From Bifidobacterium breve (GTDB taxonomy: Bacteria > Actinomycetota > Thermoleophilia > Solirubrobacterales > Solirubrobacteraceae), in contig CAMCUD010000034.1 in assembly GCA_945878865.1 (NCBI GenBank), positions 1 to 44,752 of the forward strand: 44,752 nt of DNA, given 5' to 3'. The notes beneath the pieces are model-generated. The model saw nothing but the letters and a program-made list of their open reading frames with translations. It did not search any database and had not been told where the DNA came from. Position 1 is the stretch's first letter, and each line of letters opens with the position of its first letter. The translations under genes and the position numbers were made by a program. Positions 16,333 to 24,138 of this stretch are shown here, one piece after another.

Positions 16333-18116
16333 ACGATGAGACCGTGAAGTACGCAGACCTCGTCGCCGAGTGGCTCGAGGACCTTGGGTACACCCACTGC
16401 TTCTTCGTCGCCGGCGGCAACATCATGCACCTGCTCGACGGCATGCGAAAGCGCATGACGTGCGTCCCGTTCGTGCACGAGGTCGCCGCGGGGATCGCGG
16501 CGGAGACGTTCAACGAGTCTGAGGGTGTCGGGCGGGCCTTCGCGCTTGTGACCGCCGGGCCGGGGCTGACGAACGTCATGACCGCCATCGGTGGCGCATG
16601 GCTGGAGAGCCACGAGCTGCTCGTCCTGGGCGGGCAGGTCAAGAGCACCGACCTGGCGCACAAGGACGTCCGCCAGCGCGGCATCCAGGAGATTGACGGG
16701 CGCGACATCGCCGCGCCCGTGTGCAAGGTGTCTGTGACGCTTGAGGAACCGGTCGACCACGCGCAGTTCGTGGAATGGGTGGAGGCGGCCAGGACTCCGC
16801 GCAAGGGCCCCGTGTTCCTGGAGTTCTGCCTCGACGTCCAAGGCGCCCCCGTGGTCCGCTCGGCGCTGGAGGCCGCGACGCCGGCTCCGCGCCCGGCCGT
16901 GCCGACGGCCTCCGACGCGGAGGTCGGCCAGGTGCGGGACCTCCTCGCCGGCGCTGAACGCCCGGTCATCCTGATCGGCGGAGGCGTCAGTCGTGCTGCG
17001 GCTGCGGCCGCACGTGATGCGCTGGCCGAGGCGGGCATGCCCGTGCTGACGACCTGGAACGGCATCGACCGGATCGACAGCGGCGAGCCGTTCTACTACG
17101 GCCGCCCCAACACGTGGGGCCAGCGTGCGGCGAACATCATCATGCAGAGCGCCGACGTCCTCGTCGCGCTGGGCACCCGGCTCGGGCTCCAGCAGACCGG
17201 ATTCAACTGGCAGGAGTTCGTCCCCGGCGGCAAGGTCGTGCAGGTCGAGATCGACAAGGCCGAGCTGGAGAAGGGGCACCCACACGTCGACGTGCCCGTC
17301 AACGCGGATGCCGACGACGCGCTCGGACGGATCCTCGACGGGTTGACGGTGAGCGACACATTGCCGGCCTGGCGGGTGTTCTGCGACCGCGTGCGGGAGC
17401 TCCTGCCCCTGTCCGATCCGCAGAACACCCACGGCCCCGGGTTCCTCGACCCATACGACTGGACACTCCAGCTGTCGGCACTCTGCACGCCCGACGACGT
17501 CATCGCGCCGTGCTCCAGCGGCGGGTCCTACACGGTGACCATGCAGGCGTTCCAGCAGCGCGTCGGGCAGTCGATCGTCACGAACAAGGGCTCCGCGTCC
17601 ATGGGCTACGGCCTGAGTAGCGCGCTCGGTGCGGCGTTCGCGCACCCCGGGCGCCGGGTCGTCCATCTCGAGGGCGACGGCGGCTTTGCGCAGAACCTCC
17701 AAGAGCTCGCGATCGCCGAGGTCAATCGCCTCCCGCTGAAGACGTTCCTCATGTCGAACGAGGGGTACGCCTCGATCCGCATGACCCAGCGCAACTACTT
17801 CGACGGCCAGTACCTCGGCTGCGACACGACGACGGGCCTTGGCTTCCCTGACTGGGTGCCGCTGTTCAACGCGTTCCGCATCCCGGCGATCGAGCTCGGC
17901 GAGGGCTGGCAGGACGACCCGCGCTTCCTCGAGCTTTGGGCATCAGACGGGCCGGCGGGCTTCATCGTCCGCGTCGATCCCGAGCAGTCGTACTTCCCGA
18001 AGATCTCCAGCCGCGTGACGGCGAGCGGCTCCATGGAGTCCAACCCACTTCACCGCATGTCGCCTGACCTCCCCGCGGAGGTCGAGGCGGAGGTCCTTCG
18101 GTTTCTTCCCGCGTGA
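16329..18116 (+). CDS. Thiamine-diphosphate enzyme, acetolactate synthase/YerE-like
   Basis: 595 residues from ATG 16329 in an ATGA overlap with rfbG. All three ThDP-enzyme domains are there. Residues 1 to about 180 have the catalytic Glu51 in FVHEVAAGIAAE; about 200-340 is the central domain (VILIGGGVSRAA); about 380-560 is the ThDP-binding domain with GDGG at 449-452 and NEG at 477-479. The family decarboxylates a 2-keto acid and transfers the carbanion. In CDP-sugar loci the close analogue YerE adds a two-carbon unit from pyruvate to C4 of a CDP-4-keto-3,6-dideoxyhexose. Coupling to rfbG, with rfbH 7 kb away, supports a sugar-branching role over isoleucine/valine synthesis. The actual donor acid is unknown. 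Confidence 0.88.
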   Translation: MNDETVKYADLVAEWLEDLGYTHCFFVAGGNIMHLLDGMRKRMTCVPFVHEVAAGIAAETFNESEGVGRAFALVTAGPGLTNVMTAIGGAWLESHELLVLGGQVKSTDLAHKDVRQRGIQEIDGRDIAAPVCKVSVTLEEPVDHAQFVEWVEAARTPRKGPVFLEFCLDVQGAPVVRSALEAATPAPRPAVPTASDAEVGQVRDLLAGAERPVILIGGGVSRAAAAAARDALAEAGMPVLTTWNGIDRIDSGEPFYYGRPNTWGQRAANIIMQSADVLVALGTRLGLQQTGFNWQEFVPGGKVVQVEIDKAELEKGHPHVDVPVNADADDALGRILDGLTVSDTLPAWRVFCDRVRELLPLSDPQNTHGPGFLDPYDWTLQLSALCTPDDVIAPCSSGGSYTVTMQAFQQRVGQSIVTNKGSASMGYGLSSALGAAFAHPGRRVVHLEGDGGFAQNLQELAIAEVNRLPLKTFLMSNEGYASIRMTQRNYFDGQYLGCDTTTGLGFPDWVPLFNAFRIPAIELGEGWQDDPRFLELWASDGPAGFIVRVDPEQSYFPKISSRVTASGSMESNPLHRMSPDLPAEVEAEVLRFLPA

Positions 18117-18796
18117 CCGCCTTCGACGATCTCGATGCCGTCTGGTTCGACCTCGACGGCACGCTCATCGACTCGAGCGAGGGCATCGGCCGCGCCCTCA
18201 CCGCGGCGCTGGGTGAGGTGCTGCCCGGCGTTGAGTTCGAGCGGGCGGTCGCGCCGGAGATCGGGCCGCCGATGCCGAGGATGCTCGAGCGGCTGCTCCC
18301 GAGCCGCCCGGAGGCGCACCCGGACATCACGCGGGCCTTTCGTCGTCACTACGACCAGCTCGGCGGCTGGGAGGGGGTCGCGCTCTATCCCGGCGTCGTG
18401 GAGGCGGTCGAAGCGTTGCACGTCAACGGGCTGCGCCTGGACGTGATCACGAACAAGCGGTCGGCGCCGACCGCTGCCATTCTCGAGCGTTTGGATCTCG
18501 CCCGCTACTTCCGCGCGGTGATCTCGCCGGACTCGGCTGATCCGCTCTACGAGAACAAGGCTGCGGCCCTTGTCGCGCTGCTGCAGGACAGTGGTCTGGA
18601 CCCCGCCCGCGTGGTCTACGTTGGTGACACGGAGTCCGATGGGCTCGCCGCCGACTGTGCGGGCTGCGGCTTCGTGTGGGTAGAGTGGGGTTTCGGAGCT
18701 GCGCGCGGGTCATTCCCCGAGGACGGTGGCAGTCGCTCGGTCTCGAGCCCTGAGGACCTCACGGCGCTGCTGCTCTCGTCTGGATCCCGCTCGTGA
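18113..18796 (+). CDS. HAD-superfamily hydrolase, phosphoglycolate-phosphatase-like
   Basis: 227 residues from GTG 18113, overlapping the ThDP enzyme by four bases. Motif I is intact (DLDGT, Asp13 nucleophile and Asp15). ITNK carries motif II, ENKAAAL has the motif III lysine, and GDTESD (171-176) is motif IV. A helical cap lies between, as in the Gph/beta-phosphoglucomutase group. It should hydrolyse a small phosphate ester. Its tight coupling to the ThDP enzyme and its place ahead of an aldolase suggest it removes phosphate from a sugar-branch precursor or product, rather than doing general phosphoglycolate salvage. Confidence 0.88.
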   Translation: MTAFDDLDAVWFDLDGTLIDSSEGIGRALTAALGEVLPGVEFERAVAPEIGPPMPRMLERLLPSRPEAHPDITRAFRRHYDQLGGWEGVALYPGVVEAVEALHVNGLRLDVITNKRSAPTAAILERLDLARYFRAVISPDSADPLYENKAAALVALLQDSGLDPARVVYVGDTESDGLAADCAGCGFVWVEWGFGAARGSFPEDGGSRSVSSPEDLTALLLSSGSRS

Positions 18797-18887
18797 GCCG
18801 CGGTTCGAGACTTTCGGTCGATTCGGCCGTTCCAGTTCGGGACACCACGCCCAGTACGCCCACGCACATCATCATCGGGAGCACGCA

Positions 18888-19697
18888 ATGAATTCCACCG
18901 AACGCGAGATGCGCGACATTCTCGTCCGCGGCCGGGACAACTACGGCTATGTCGCGGTGAAGGCCGAGTTCGAAGCCGAGGGTACGCGCATGGAGGAGCT
19001 GCTCCGGCTCGTGGAGATCGCGCATCGCGCAGACCTCAAGCTTGCGGTCAAGGTCGGAGGCTGTGAGGCCGTTCGCGACCTCTTCGAGGCCAAGCAGATC
19101 GGCGTCGACTACATCATCGCGCCGATGGTCGAGACGCCCTACGCGCTCTCGAAGTACGTCCTGGCGAAGGACAAGGCGTACTCCGAGGACGAGCAGATCG
19201 ACACCGACTTCCTCTTCAACATGGAGACGGGCACCGGCTACGAGCACCGTGAGGAACTCGCAGAGGTCGCGGCGAAGAAGCCCGGCGTCGACGGCATCGT
19301 GTTCGGTCGGGTCGACTTCGTCGGCTCGCTCGGCCGCGGCCGTGACGACATCAACGATGACGACATCACCGATCGCGTCGTCAACACCGGCGAGCTCTGC
19401 CGGGCCAAGGGCCTCGACCTCGTCGTCGGCGGCGGTGTCTCGTCTGATTCGATCCCGGCGCTGCGCCGCATGCGTGAGACGCACCTGACCCGTTTCGAGA
19501 CCCGCAAGGTCGTCTTCGACGGCGCTGCGGTCGAGACGGCGGACATCGCCGACGGTCTGCTCAACGCCGTGCACTTCGAACTGCTCTGGCTCAAGAACAA
19601 GCGCGAGTACTACGGCGCCATCCACGCTGAGGACGCCAAGCGCATCGACATGCTCGAGGCGCGCTGGGGCAAGCTGAACGCCGGCGCGACCGCGTAG
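18888..19697 (+). CDS. HpcH/HpaI-type aldolase/citrate-lyase family protein
   Basis: 269 residues. ATG 18888 is chosen because GGGAG lies six bases upstream and the upstream in-frame codons look non-coding. The TIM-barrel family marks are visible: [10 protein letters not shown] near 78-87, the metal Glu113 in [11 protein letters not shown], and Asp143 in [16 protein letters not shown], the equivalent of the GPxDLSxSLG motif. Where typical members have an arginine after the early strand (VRP/VRV), this protein has Lys55 (AVKVGG). That may mean an altered substrate. The family joins or splits a keto acid (usually pyruvate) and an aldehyde. In an operon with a ThDP enzyme it could supply that enzyme's keto-acid donor. 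The 91-base gap before it holds no other gene. Confidence 0.85.
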   Translation: MNSTEREMRDILVRGRDNYGYVAVKAEFEAEGTRMEELLRLVEIAHRADLKLAVKVGGCEAVRDLFEAKQIGVDYIIAPMVETPYALSKYVLAKDKAYSEDEQIDTDFLFNMETGTGYEHREELAEVAAKKPGVDGIVFGRVDFVGSLGRGRDDINDDDITDRVVNTGELCRAKGLDLVVGGGVSSDSIPALRRMRETHLTRFETRKVVFDGAAVETADIADGLLNAVHFELLWLKNKREYYGAIHAEDAKRIDMLEARWGKLNAGATA

Positions 19698-19704
19698 GAC
19701 GCAG

Positions 19705-20595
19705 TTGGCCGAGACGGATCCCGCTGCTCGGCTCGCCGCCCAGGGCGGCCGAGCGGTGGTGACGGGCGCGACGGGCTGGCTCGGCCGGGTCGCGCTCGAG
19801 CGTCTCAAGGCGGCCGGCGTGCCGTGCCATGCCTACGCCAGCCGCGGTGACGGTGACATCCGCGCGCTCGCCGACCTGGGCTCGCCGCCTGCCGGCGACG
19901 GTCCGGTCGTCCTGCTGCACTTCGCCTTCCTATCCCGGGCGCGGATGGCGGCGCTCGGCCACGATGGCTACGTGGCGACCAACGCGGCGATCAGCAGCCG
20001 CGTGCTCGACTGGGTGGCCGCCGAGCGACCGGACGCCGTGCTCCTCGCCTCGTCCGGCGCCGCAGCAGCGAACGTGCCGCTTGACCGCGACCCGTATGGA
20101 GCGCAGAAGCGGCTGGACGAGCTCGCCTTCGCCGAAGCTGCGCGCCGGGTAGGGGCCCGGCTGCGGACGGTCCGCGTCTACAACGTGACGGGCCCGCACA
20201 TGACGACGCCGGAGGAGTACGCGCTCGGCGCGCTCATCCTTGCCGCCCTGCGTGGCGAGCCTCTCCGGATCACGGCGCGTGGCCGCGTCGTGCGGTCCTA
20301 CGTGGCAATCGCGGACCTCGTCGACTTGGCCCTCGCCGAGCTCGTCTCGGGCGACGGTCCGGCGCAGCTCACGTTCGACACCGTCGGCGAGACGGTGGAG
20401 ATCGGAGAGCTCGCGAAGGCTGTGGTCGCTACGCTCGGCGTGTCCTCACCGATCGAGCGGGAGGTCGACGCGCAGGCACCGGACAACGTCTACGTCGGTG
20501 ATCGCGAGAAGATGGCGGCGCTCGTCGCCCGTCACGAGCTGTCCCTGACTTCACTTCCCGAGCAGATCCGCCAGACCGCAGAAGGCCTCAGATGA
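19705..20595 (+). CDS. NAD-dependent epimerase/dehydratase family protein
   Basis: 296 residues from TTG 19705, preceded by AGGA at the right spacing (19696-19699). It is an extended short-chain dehydrogenase with dinucleotide loop GATGWLG (21-27) and catalytic Tyr131/Lys135 in YGAQK. VYNVTGPHM and VRSYVAIADLVDLAL are typical sugar-nucleotide reductase/epimerase segments. In yersiniose loci a related reductase (YerF) reduces the side-chain ketone after carbon-branch transfer. Immediate linkage to the ThDP enzyme, phosphatase and aldolase makes a similar role plausible here, but C4 reduction or epimerisation is equally possible. It overlaps the next GT by four bases (ATGA). Confidence 0.87.
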   Translation: MAETDPAARLAAQGGRAVVTGATGWLGRVALERLKAAGVPCHAYASRGDGDIRALADLGSPPAGDGPVVLLHFAFLSRARMAALGHDGYVATNAAISSRVLDWVAAERPDAVLLASSGAAAANVPLDRDPYGAQKRLDELAFAEAARRVGARLRTVRVYNVTGPHMTTPEEYALGALILAALRGEPLRITARGRVVRSYVAIADLVDLALAELVSGDGPAQLTFDTVGETVEIGELAKAVVATLGVSSPIEREVDAQAPDNVYVGDREKMAALVARHELSLTSLPEQIRQTAEGLR

Positions 20596-21590
20596 CCGAT
20601 TCGCGCAAGCTCATCTCGATCGTGATCCCCGCGTACAACGAGGAGGACAACATCGACGCGCTCGCCCAGCGGCTGAGCGCGGTGTTCGACGGGGAGCCGG
20701 ACTACGACTTCGAGGTGCTCCTGGTCGAGAACGGCTCGGCAGACGCCACCTACGAGAAGGCGCTGGCGGTCCACGACACCGATCCCCGCTTCAAGGTCGT
20801 CCAGCTCGCGCGCAACTTCCAGATGGACGGCGGGCTGACCGCGGGCCTCGCGCACGCCGCCGGTGATGCCGCAGTGACGATGGCTGCTGACCTGCAGGAT
20901 CCGCCCGAGCTCATCCACGACTTTCTGCGCAAGTGGGAAGAGGGCTACGAGATCGTCTACCAGGTGGTCACCGAGCGTCAGGGGACCGGTCCGATCCGCA
21001 CGATGAACAGCAAGCTGTTCTACGTACTGGCCAACCAGCTCACCGACGGCCGCATCCCGCGCAACGTCAGCGACTTCCGGCTGGCCGATCGGCGGGTGTA
21101 CGAGACCATCAACACGATGGAGGAGCGCAACCGCTTCGTGCGGGGCCTCTTCGCATGGGTCGGCTTCCGCACCATCGGTATCGAGAGTCCTCGCCACCCG
21201 CGCACGGGCGGCGTCTCGGGCGCTCACACGTTCAAGGTCCTCGACCTCGCGCTGAAGGGCATCTTCGCTCACTCGTACATCCCGCTGAAGCTCATCACGA
21301 TCAGCGGGATCACACTGTCGGCGATGTCGTTCTTCGCCATCGTCGCGTTTGCGGTGAGCTTCTTCACGATCGGTGTCCCCTTCGCCGGCTTCGGCACGAT
21401 CGTCTGCCTCATCCTGCTGATGTTCGGCCTGCTGTTCACGATGCTCGGCATCGTCGCCGAGTACGTCGGACTCATCTACGAGGAGGTCAAGCAGCGCCCG
21501 AACTACATCGTGCGCACGACCTCCGGGGTCGAAGCGCACCCGGCCGGCGAGCCGGTGCTGCACGCGACGGTCCGCGCTGAGGACGCCTGA
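20592..21590 (+). CDS. GT2 polyprenyl-phosphate glycosyltransferase, GtrB-like
   Basis: 332 residues. The N-terminal GT-A domain has ISIVIPAYNEEDNID, VENGSADAT and the metal-binding AADLQDPPE near residue 99. Two hydrophobic segments at about 235-255 and 265-290 are followed by the short cytoplasmic tail seen in GtrB/YfdH proteins. These load a hexose onto undecaprenyl phosphate. A GtrA-like flippase (22838) and a GT-C-like membrane protein (25573) lie nearby, the classical trio for adding side-branch sugars outside the cytoplasm. It is the last gene of the rfbF operon. Confidence 0.9.
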   Translation: MTDSRKLISIVIPAYNEEDNIDALAQRLSAVFDGEPDYDFEVLLVENGSADATYEKALAVHDTDPRFKVVQLARNFQMDGGLTAGLAHAAGDAAVTMAADLQDPPELIHDFLRKWEEGYEIVYQVVTERQGTGPIRTMNSKLFYVLANQLTDGRIPRNVSDFRLADRRVYETINTMEERNRFVRGLFAWVGFRTIGIESPRHPRTGGVSGAHTFKVLDLALKGIFAHSYIPLKLITISGITLSAMSFFAIVAFAVSFFTIGVPFAGFGTIVCLILLMFGLLFTMLGIVAEYVGLIYEEVKQRPNYIVRTTSGVEAHPAGEPVLHATVRAEDA

Positions 21591-21593
21591 GGG

Positions 21594-22778
21594 TCAGGCC
21601 GCCCGTCCGGGCGGCAGGGCGTAGACGATGAGATCCCAGCAGTCTGCGCCGTAGCGCCGCAGCCGGTACGTGTAGCCGTCGGCGATCTGGTCGACGGCGA
21701 GCGGGAGGCGCCAGATGTGGTCCGGCGCGTGGTAGGCGCAAAGCGTGAGGACCGGGCGGTCGCGTGCGACCGTGCGCTCAGCGCCGGAGAGGGCATCCAG
21801 CTCGGCGCCCTCGATGTCCATCTTCAGGTACGTCACGGGGCCCTCGAGCACCTCGTCGAGCACGACGGTCTGCACCTCGAGCTCGCCTGCGTCGGCGATG
21901 CCCGCTGCGGCGCCGGTGCCGCCGAAGGTGACCGTGCCCGCGGTGGAGGCCACGGCCGCCTCGACGACCTCGACCCGTTCGGACAGCCCGTCGGGAAGGC
22001 CGGCGACGCGGTCGTGCAGGGCGGTGAGGTTCGCTGGGTCGGGCTCGAAGCCCACGAACCGCGCAAACGAACCGCCGGCGTGTTCGAGCAGTGCAGCGAG
22101 CGTGTCGCCGTCATACGCACCGCAGTCGACGAAGACCTCGTCGTCGCGGACCAAGACGACATCCGGCGAGAAGTACTGCTCGGCGACCGGGAGCGGCGCC
22201 GTCAGCACCTCGTAGTCGCCGTGGAGTCGCCAGCGGATCTGCCGGAGATACTCGTCGCGCGATGCGTCGTCGTCGAGGAGCATGAACGCGCGCCGCACGT
22301 CGTCGGCCGCTTCCAGCACCATCTCCGGGCGGCCGGCGGCGTACTGTGGGAGGAGCGCGTCGCCGAGCTTCCACCCCAGCGGAAGCCACGGCAGCACGTG
22401 ACGGCAGCCCGCCGCTTCGAGGGCGGCGCGGCCCTCGAGGAACGGGAAGGACGGGTTGAACACCGTGACGACGAACGTCGCGTCCTGCCCGTAACGCTGA
22501 ACGGCGTCTGCAAGCGAGAGCAGCGGAAGTCCGTCGACCTCCGACGTCGTCGGCGCGCGATCGGCGAACGCAAGCGGCGTGACGCCCACGGCGCGCAGCG
22601 CGCGATGCATCTGGCGGCCGAGTCCTCCGGCGCCGTATAGGACGAGCGGGCGGTCGCCGTTGCGCTCGTCGAAGACCGTGTCGGCGCGCCGGGCGGCTTC
22701 ACTGGGCGGTTCGGCCAGGAGCCGTTCGAGCTCGGCGGCAGCAGCGCTCCGGCTCGCCGTCGTCGAAGGCGGGTGCAC
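21594..22778 (-). CDS. FkbM-family methyltransferase with N-terminal Rossmann-like domain
   Basis: 394 residues from GTG 22778. This start is supported by a TAGACT box seven bases upstream; ATG 22826 is an alternative. Residues about 45-130 form a nucleotide-binding-like fold (LVLYGAGGLGRQMHRAL) resembling the N-terminal domain of sugar acyltransferases and ketoreductases. From about residue 210 it is an FkbM methyltransferase (VFVDCGAYDGDTLAALL, VGFEPDPANL, VTYLKMDIEGAELDAL). FkbM enzymes O-methylate sugars or polyketides using S-adenosylmethionine. It converges with the GtrB-like gene three bases away and diverges from the GtrA gene. Confidence 0.88.
   Translation of the reverse strand: MHPPSTTASRSAAAAELERLLAEPPSEAARRADTVFDERNGDRPLVLYGAGGLGRQMHRALRAVGVTPLAFADRAPTTSEVDGLPLLSLADAVQRYGQDATFVVTVFNPSFPFLEGRAALEAAGCRHVLPWLPLGWKLGDALLPQYAAGRPEMVLEAADDVRRAFMLLDDDASRDEYLRQIRWRLHGDYEVLTAPLPVAEQYFSPDVVLVRDDEVFVDCGAYDGDTLAALLEHAGGSFARFVGFEPDPANLTALHDRVAGLPDGLSERVEVVEAAVASTAGTVTFGGTGAAAGIADAGELEVQTVVLDEVLEGPVTYLKMDIEGAELDALSGAERTVARDRPVLTLCAYHAPDHIWRLPLAVDQIADGYTYRLRRYGADCWDLIVYALPPGRAA
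21598..21615 (+). terminator. Hairpin between convergent genes
   Basis: A 7-bp GC-only stem (GCCGCCC / GGGCGGC) with a four-base loop, starting eight bases after the GtrB-like stop and lying inside the last codons of the convergent FkbM gene. There is no T-run. It could end the rfbF operon transcript. Confidence 0.35.
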
Positions 22779-22785
22779 CGCCCGG

Positions 22786-22791
22786 AGTCTA
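22786..22791 (-). promoter_or_regulatory. Putative -10 box TAGACT, 7 bases before GTG at 22778
   Basis: Minus-strand TAGACT-N7-GTG, an exact fit to the recurring arrangement. It decides the FkbM start in favour of GTG 22778. Confidence 0.55.
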
Positions 22792-22820
22792 GAGAAGCCG
22801 GGCGTCCCTCCGCGGGCCAG

Positions 22821-22826
22821 TACCAT
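22821..22826 (+). promoter_or_regulatory. Possible -10 box TACCAT upstream of the GtrA-like gene
   Basis: TACCAT lies 11 bases before TTG 22838. The spacing is slightly longer than in the best examples, so this is a weaker call. Confidence 0.35.
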
Positions 22827-22837
22827 CGTGGGCTGCT

Positions 22838-23308
22838 TTGGCACCTTCGGACGGCACCGCGGTGAGCGCGGACACCCCGAGCACTATGGCGGTCACCGAG
22901 CAGGGGCTTCGGTACCTGGTCGTGGGCTCCGCGAACTTCGTGTTCGGCTTCGCGTGCTTCGCGGCCCTCCTCCTGCTGTTCGACGGCGCGCTCGACTACC
23001 GCATCGTCTTCTGCATCGCGTGGGTGATCAACGTGACGGAGGCGTTCGTCACCACCCGGCTCCTGGTCTTCAAGGCGACGGGGCACGTGCTGCGGGATTA
23101 CCTGCGCTTCTGTGTGGTCCAGGGCTCCAGCGCGGTGCTGAACCTCGCGTGCCTCACGCTCGCCGTCGATGGGCTCGGGCTGAACGTCATCCTCGCGCAG
23201 GCCATTGTCCTGCCGGTGGTGGTCCTCGCGACGTTTCTTGGTCACCGGTGGTTCTCGTTCCACCGTCCGCACGGGCCGCGCCCGCACCTGCCGGGGCACG
23301 CCGACTAG
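22838..23308 (+). CDS. GtrA-like membrane protein (lipid-linked sugar flippase family)
   Basis: 156 residues if it starts at TTG 22838; GTG 22862 or ATG 22886 would give a shorter N-terminus without touching the conserved part. There are four hydrophobic segments. The first (GLRYLVVGSANFVFGF) and last (FLGHRWFSF) carry the GtrA-family patterns. The family is thought to move polyprenyl-phosphate-linked sugars across the cytoplasmic membrane for side-chain glycosylation. Partners here would be the GtrB-like GT at 20592 and the GT-C-like protein at 25573. Its stop codon TAG also forms the first three bases of the next gene's -10 box. Confidence 0.88.
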   Translation: MAPSDGTAVSADTPSTMAVTEQGLRYLVVGSANFVFGFACFAALLLLFDGALDYRIVFCIAWVINVTEAFVTTRLLVFKATGHVLRDYLRFCVVQGSSAVLNLACLTLAVDGLGLNVILAQAIVLPVVVLATFLGHRWFSFHRPHGPRPHLPGHAD

Positions 23309-23311
23309 TAT
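23306..23311 (+). promoter_or_regulatory. Putative -10 box TAGTAT, 7 bases before ATG at 23319
   Basis: TAGTAT-N7-ATG with no ribosome-binding site. The TAG at 23306-23308 is also the stop codon of the GtrA-like gene. Confidence 0.6.
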
Positions 23312-23318
23312 CCGCGCG

Positions 23319-24131
23319 ATGTCAGAACGCGTGATCGACCGCGACTACGTCACCAAGGTCAACCAGCAGTATCACGACGCGATCGTCGACAAGTACGACG
23401 AGCGGTTCGAGGCGTCCTCGCCCGATGTCGTGGAGTGGACGCAGGCGCACATCGACCGGTACGTCATGCCGGCACTCGATCTGGTCGAGGGCACGCCGCG
23501 GGCCATCGACTTCGGGTGCGGCTCAGGGTCGATGGAGGGCTACCTGCGCGACCGCGACCTCGATCTGCTCGGTCTGGACATCTCGGAGAACATGCTGGCC
23601 CGCGCGCGGGAGCGCTTCCCGCAGTGGCGCTTCGAGCAGGCGGACCTGTATTCGTACGACCCGGGCCAGAAGTACCACCTCGTCATGGAGCGCGCCGTGC
23701 TCCATCACCTCGTGGACTACATGCCGCTCGTCGACAAGATGGCCGAGCTCACGCTGCCCGGCGGCATCCTGTACCTGGGCAACGAGCCGAACCGGCTCGC
23801 GTACAAGTACCTGTCGCCTCTGGCGAAGCTATGGCGTCAGACGATCAACCGATACCGCACGGACGACACGATCGATCGGCTCGGCGACGCCGACTTCGAG
23901 GCCCTGTCGGAGTACCACCTCTTCTACGGGGACGGCATCGACGCCCTGGCGCTCAAGGAGCGGCTCCACGGCCACGGGTTCCGGCGGGTTGAGATCCTGT
24001 TCTCGCTGCGCGAGATCTTCGCGGCGGTCGAGGAGGCGTATCCGAAGGTGCGGCTGAACGCGTGGACCCCCGACCCGATTCGCGACCACTTCCGGCTGAG
24101 CCGGAACTTCACGCTGATCGCTCAGCGGTAG
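23319..24131 (+). CDS. Class I SAM-dependent methyltransferase
   Basis: 270 residues. ATG 23319 is chosen because the TAGTAT box sits exactly seven bases upstream. Motif I AIDFGCGSGSMEGYL, then LLGLDISENMLARARERF (motif II acidic region) and ERAVLHHLVDY, identify a methyltransferase type 11/25 fold. The C-terminal 100 residues are helical and less conserved. It probably modifies a sugar nucleotide or the growing glycan. C-methylation of a CDP-deoxy sugar is one option given rfbG and rfbH nearby, but nothing in the sequence fixes the target. It converges with rfbH after a seven-base gap. Confidence 0.88.
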   Translation: MSERVIDRDYVTKVNQQYHDAIVDKYDERFEASSPDVVEWTQAHIDRYVMPALDLVEGTPRAIDFGCGSGSMEGYLRDRDLDLLGLDISENMLARARERFPQWRFEQADLYSYDPGQKYHLVMERAVLHHLVDYMPLVDKMAELTLPGGILYLGNEPNRLAYKYLSPLAKLWRQTINRYRTDDTIDRLGDADFEALSEYHLFYGDGIDALALKERLHGHGFRRVEILFSLREIFAAVEEAYPKVRLNAWTPDPIRDHFRLSRNFTLIAQR

Positions 24132-24138
24132 GGGCCGG

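Noticed and set aside
16329-18116. The ThDP enzyme as the housekeeping acetolactate synthase IlvB
   Set aside because: There is no IlvN small subunit or ilvC nearby, and it is coupled by overlap to rfbG. A sugar-pathway role fits better, though substrate proof is lacking.
18797-18887. A promoter or riboswitch in the 91-base gap before the aldolase
   Set aside because: No TANNNT box at leaderless spacing and no convincing paired structure; a normal GGGAG ribosome-binding site suggests it is read from the upstream operon.
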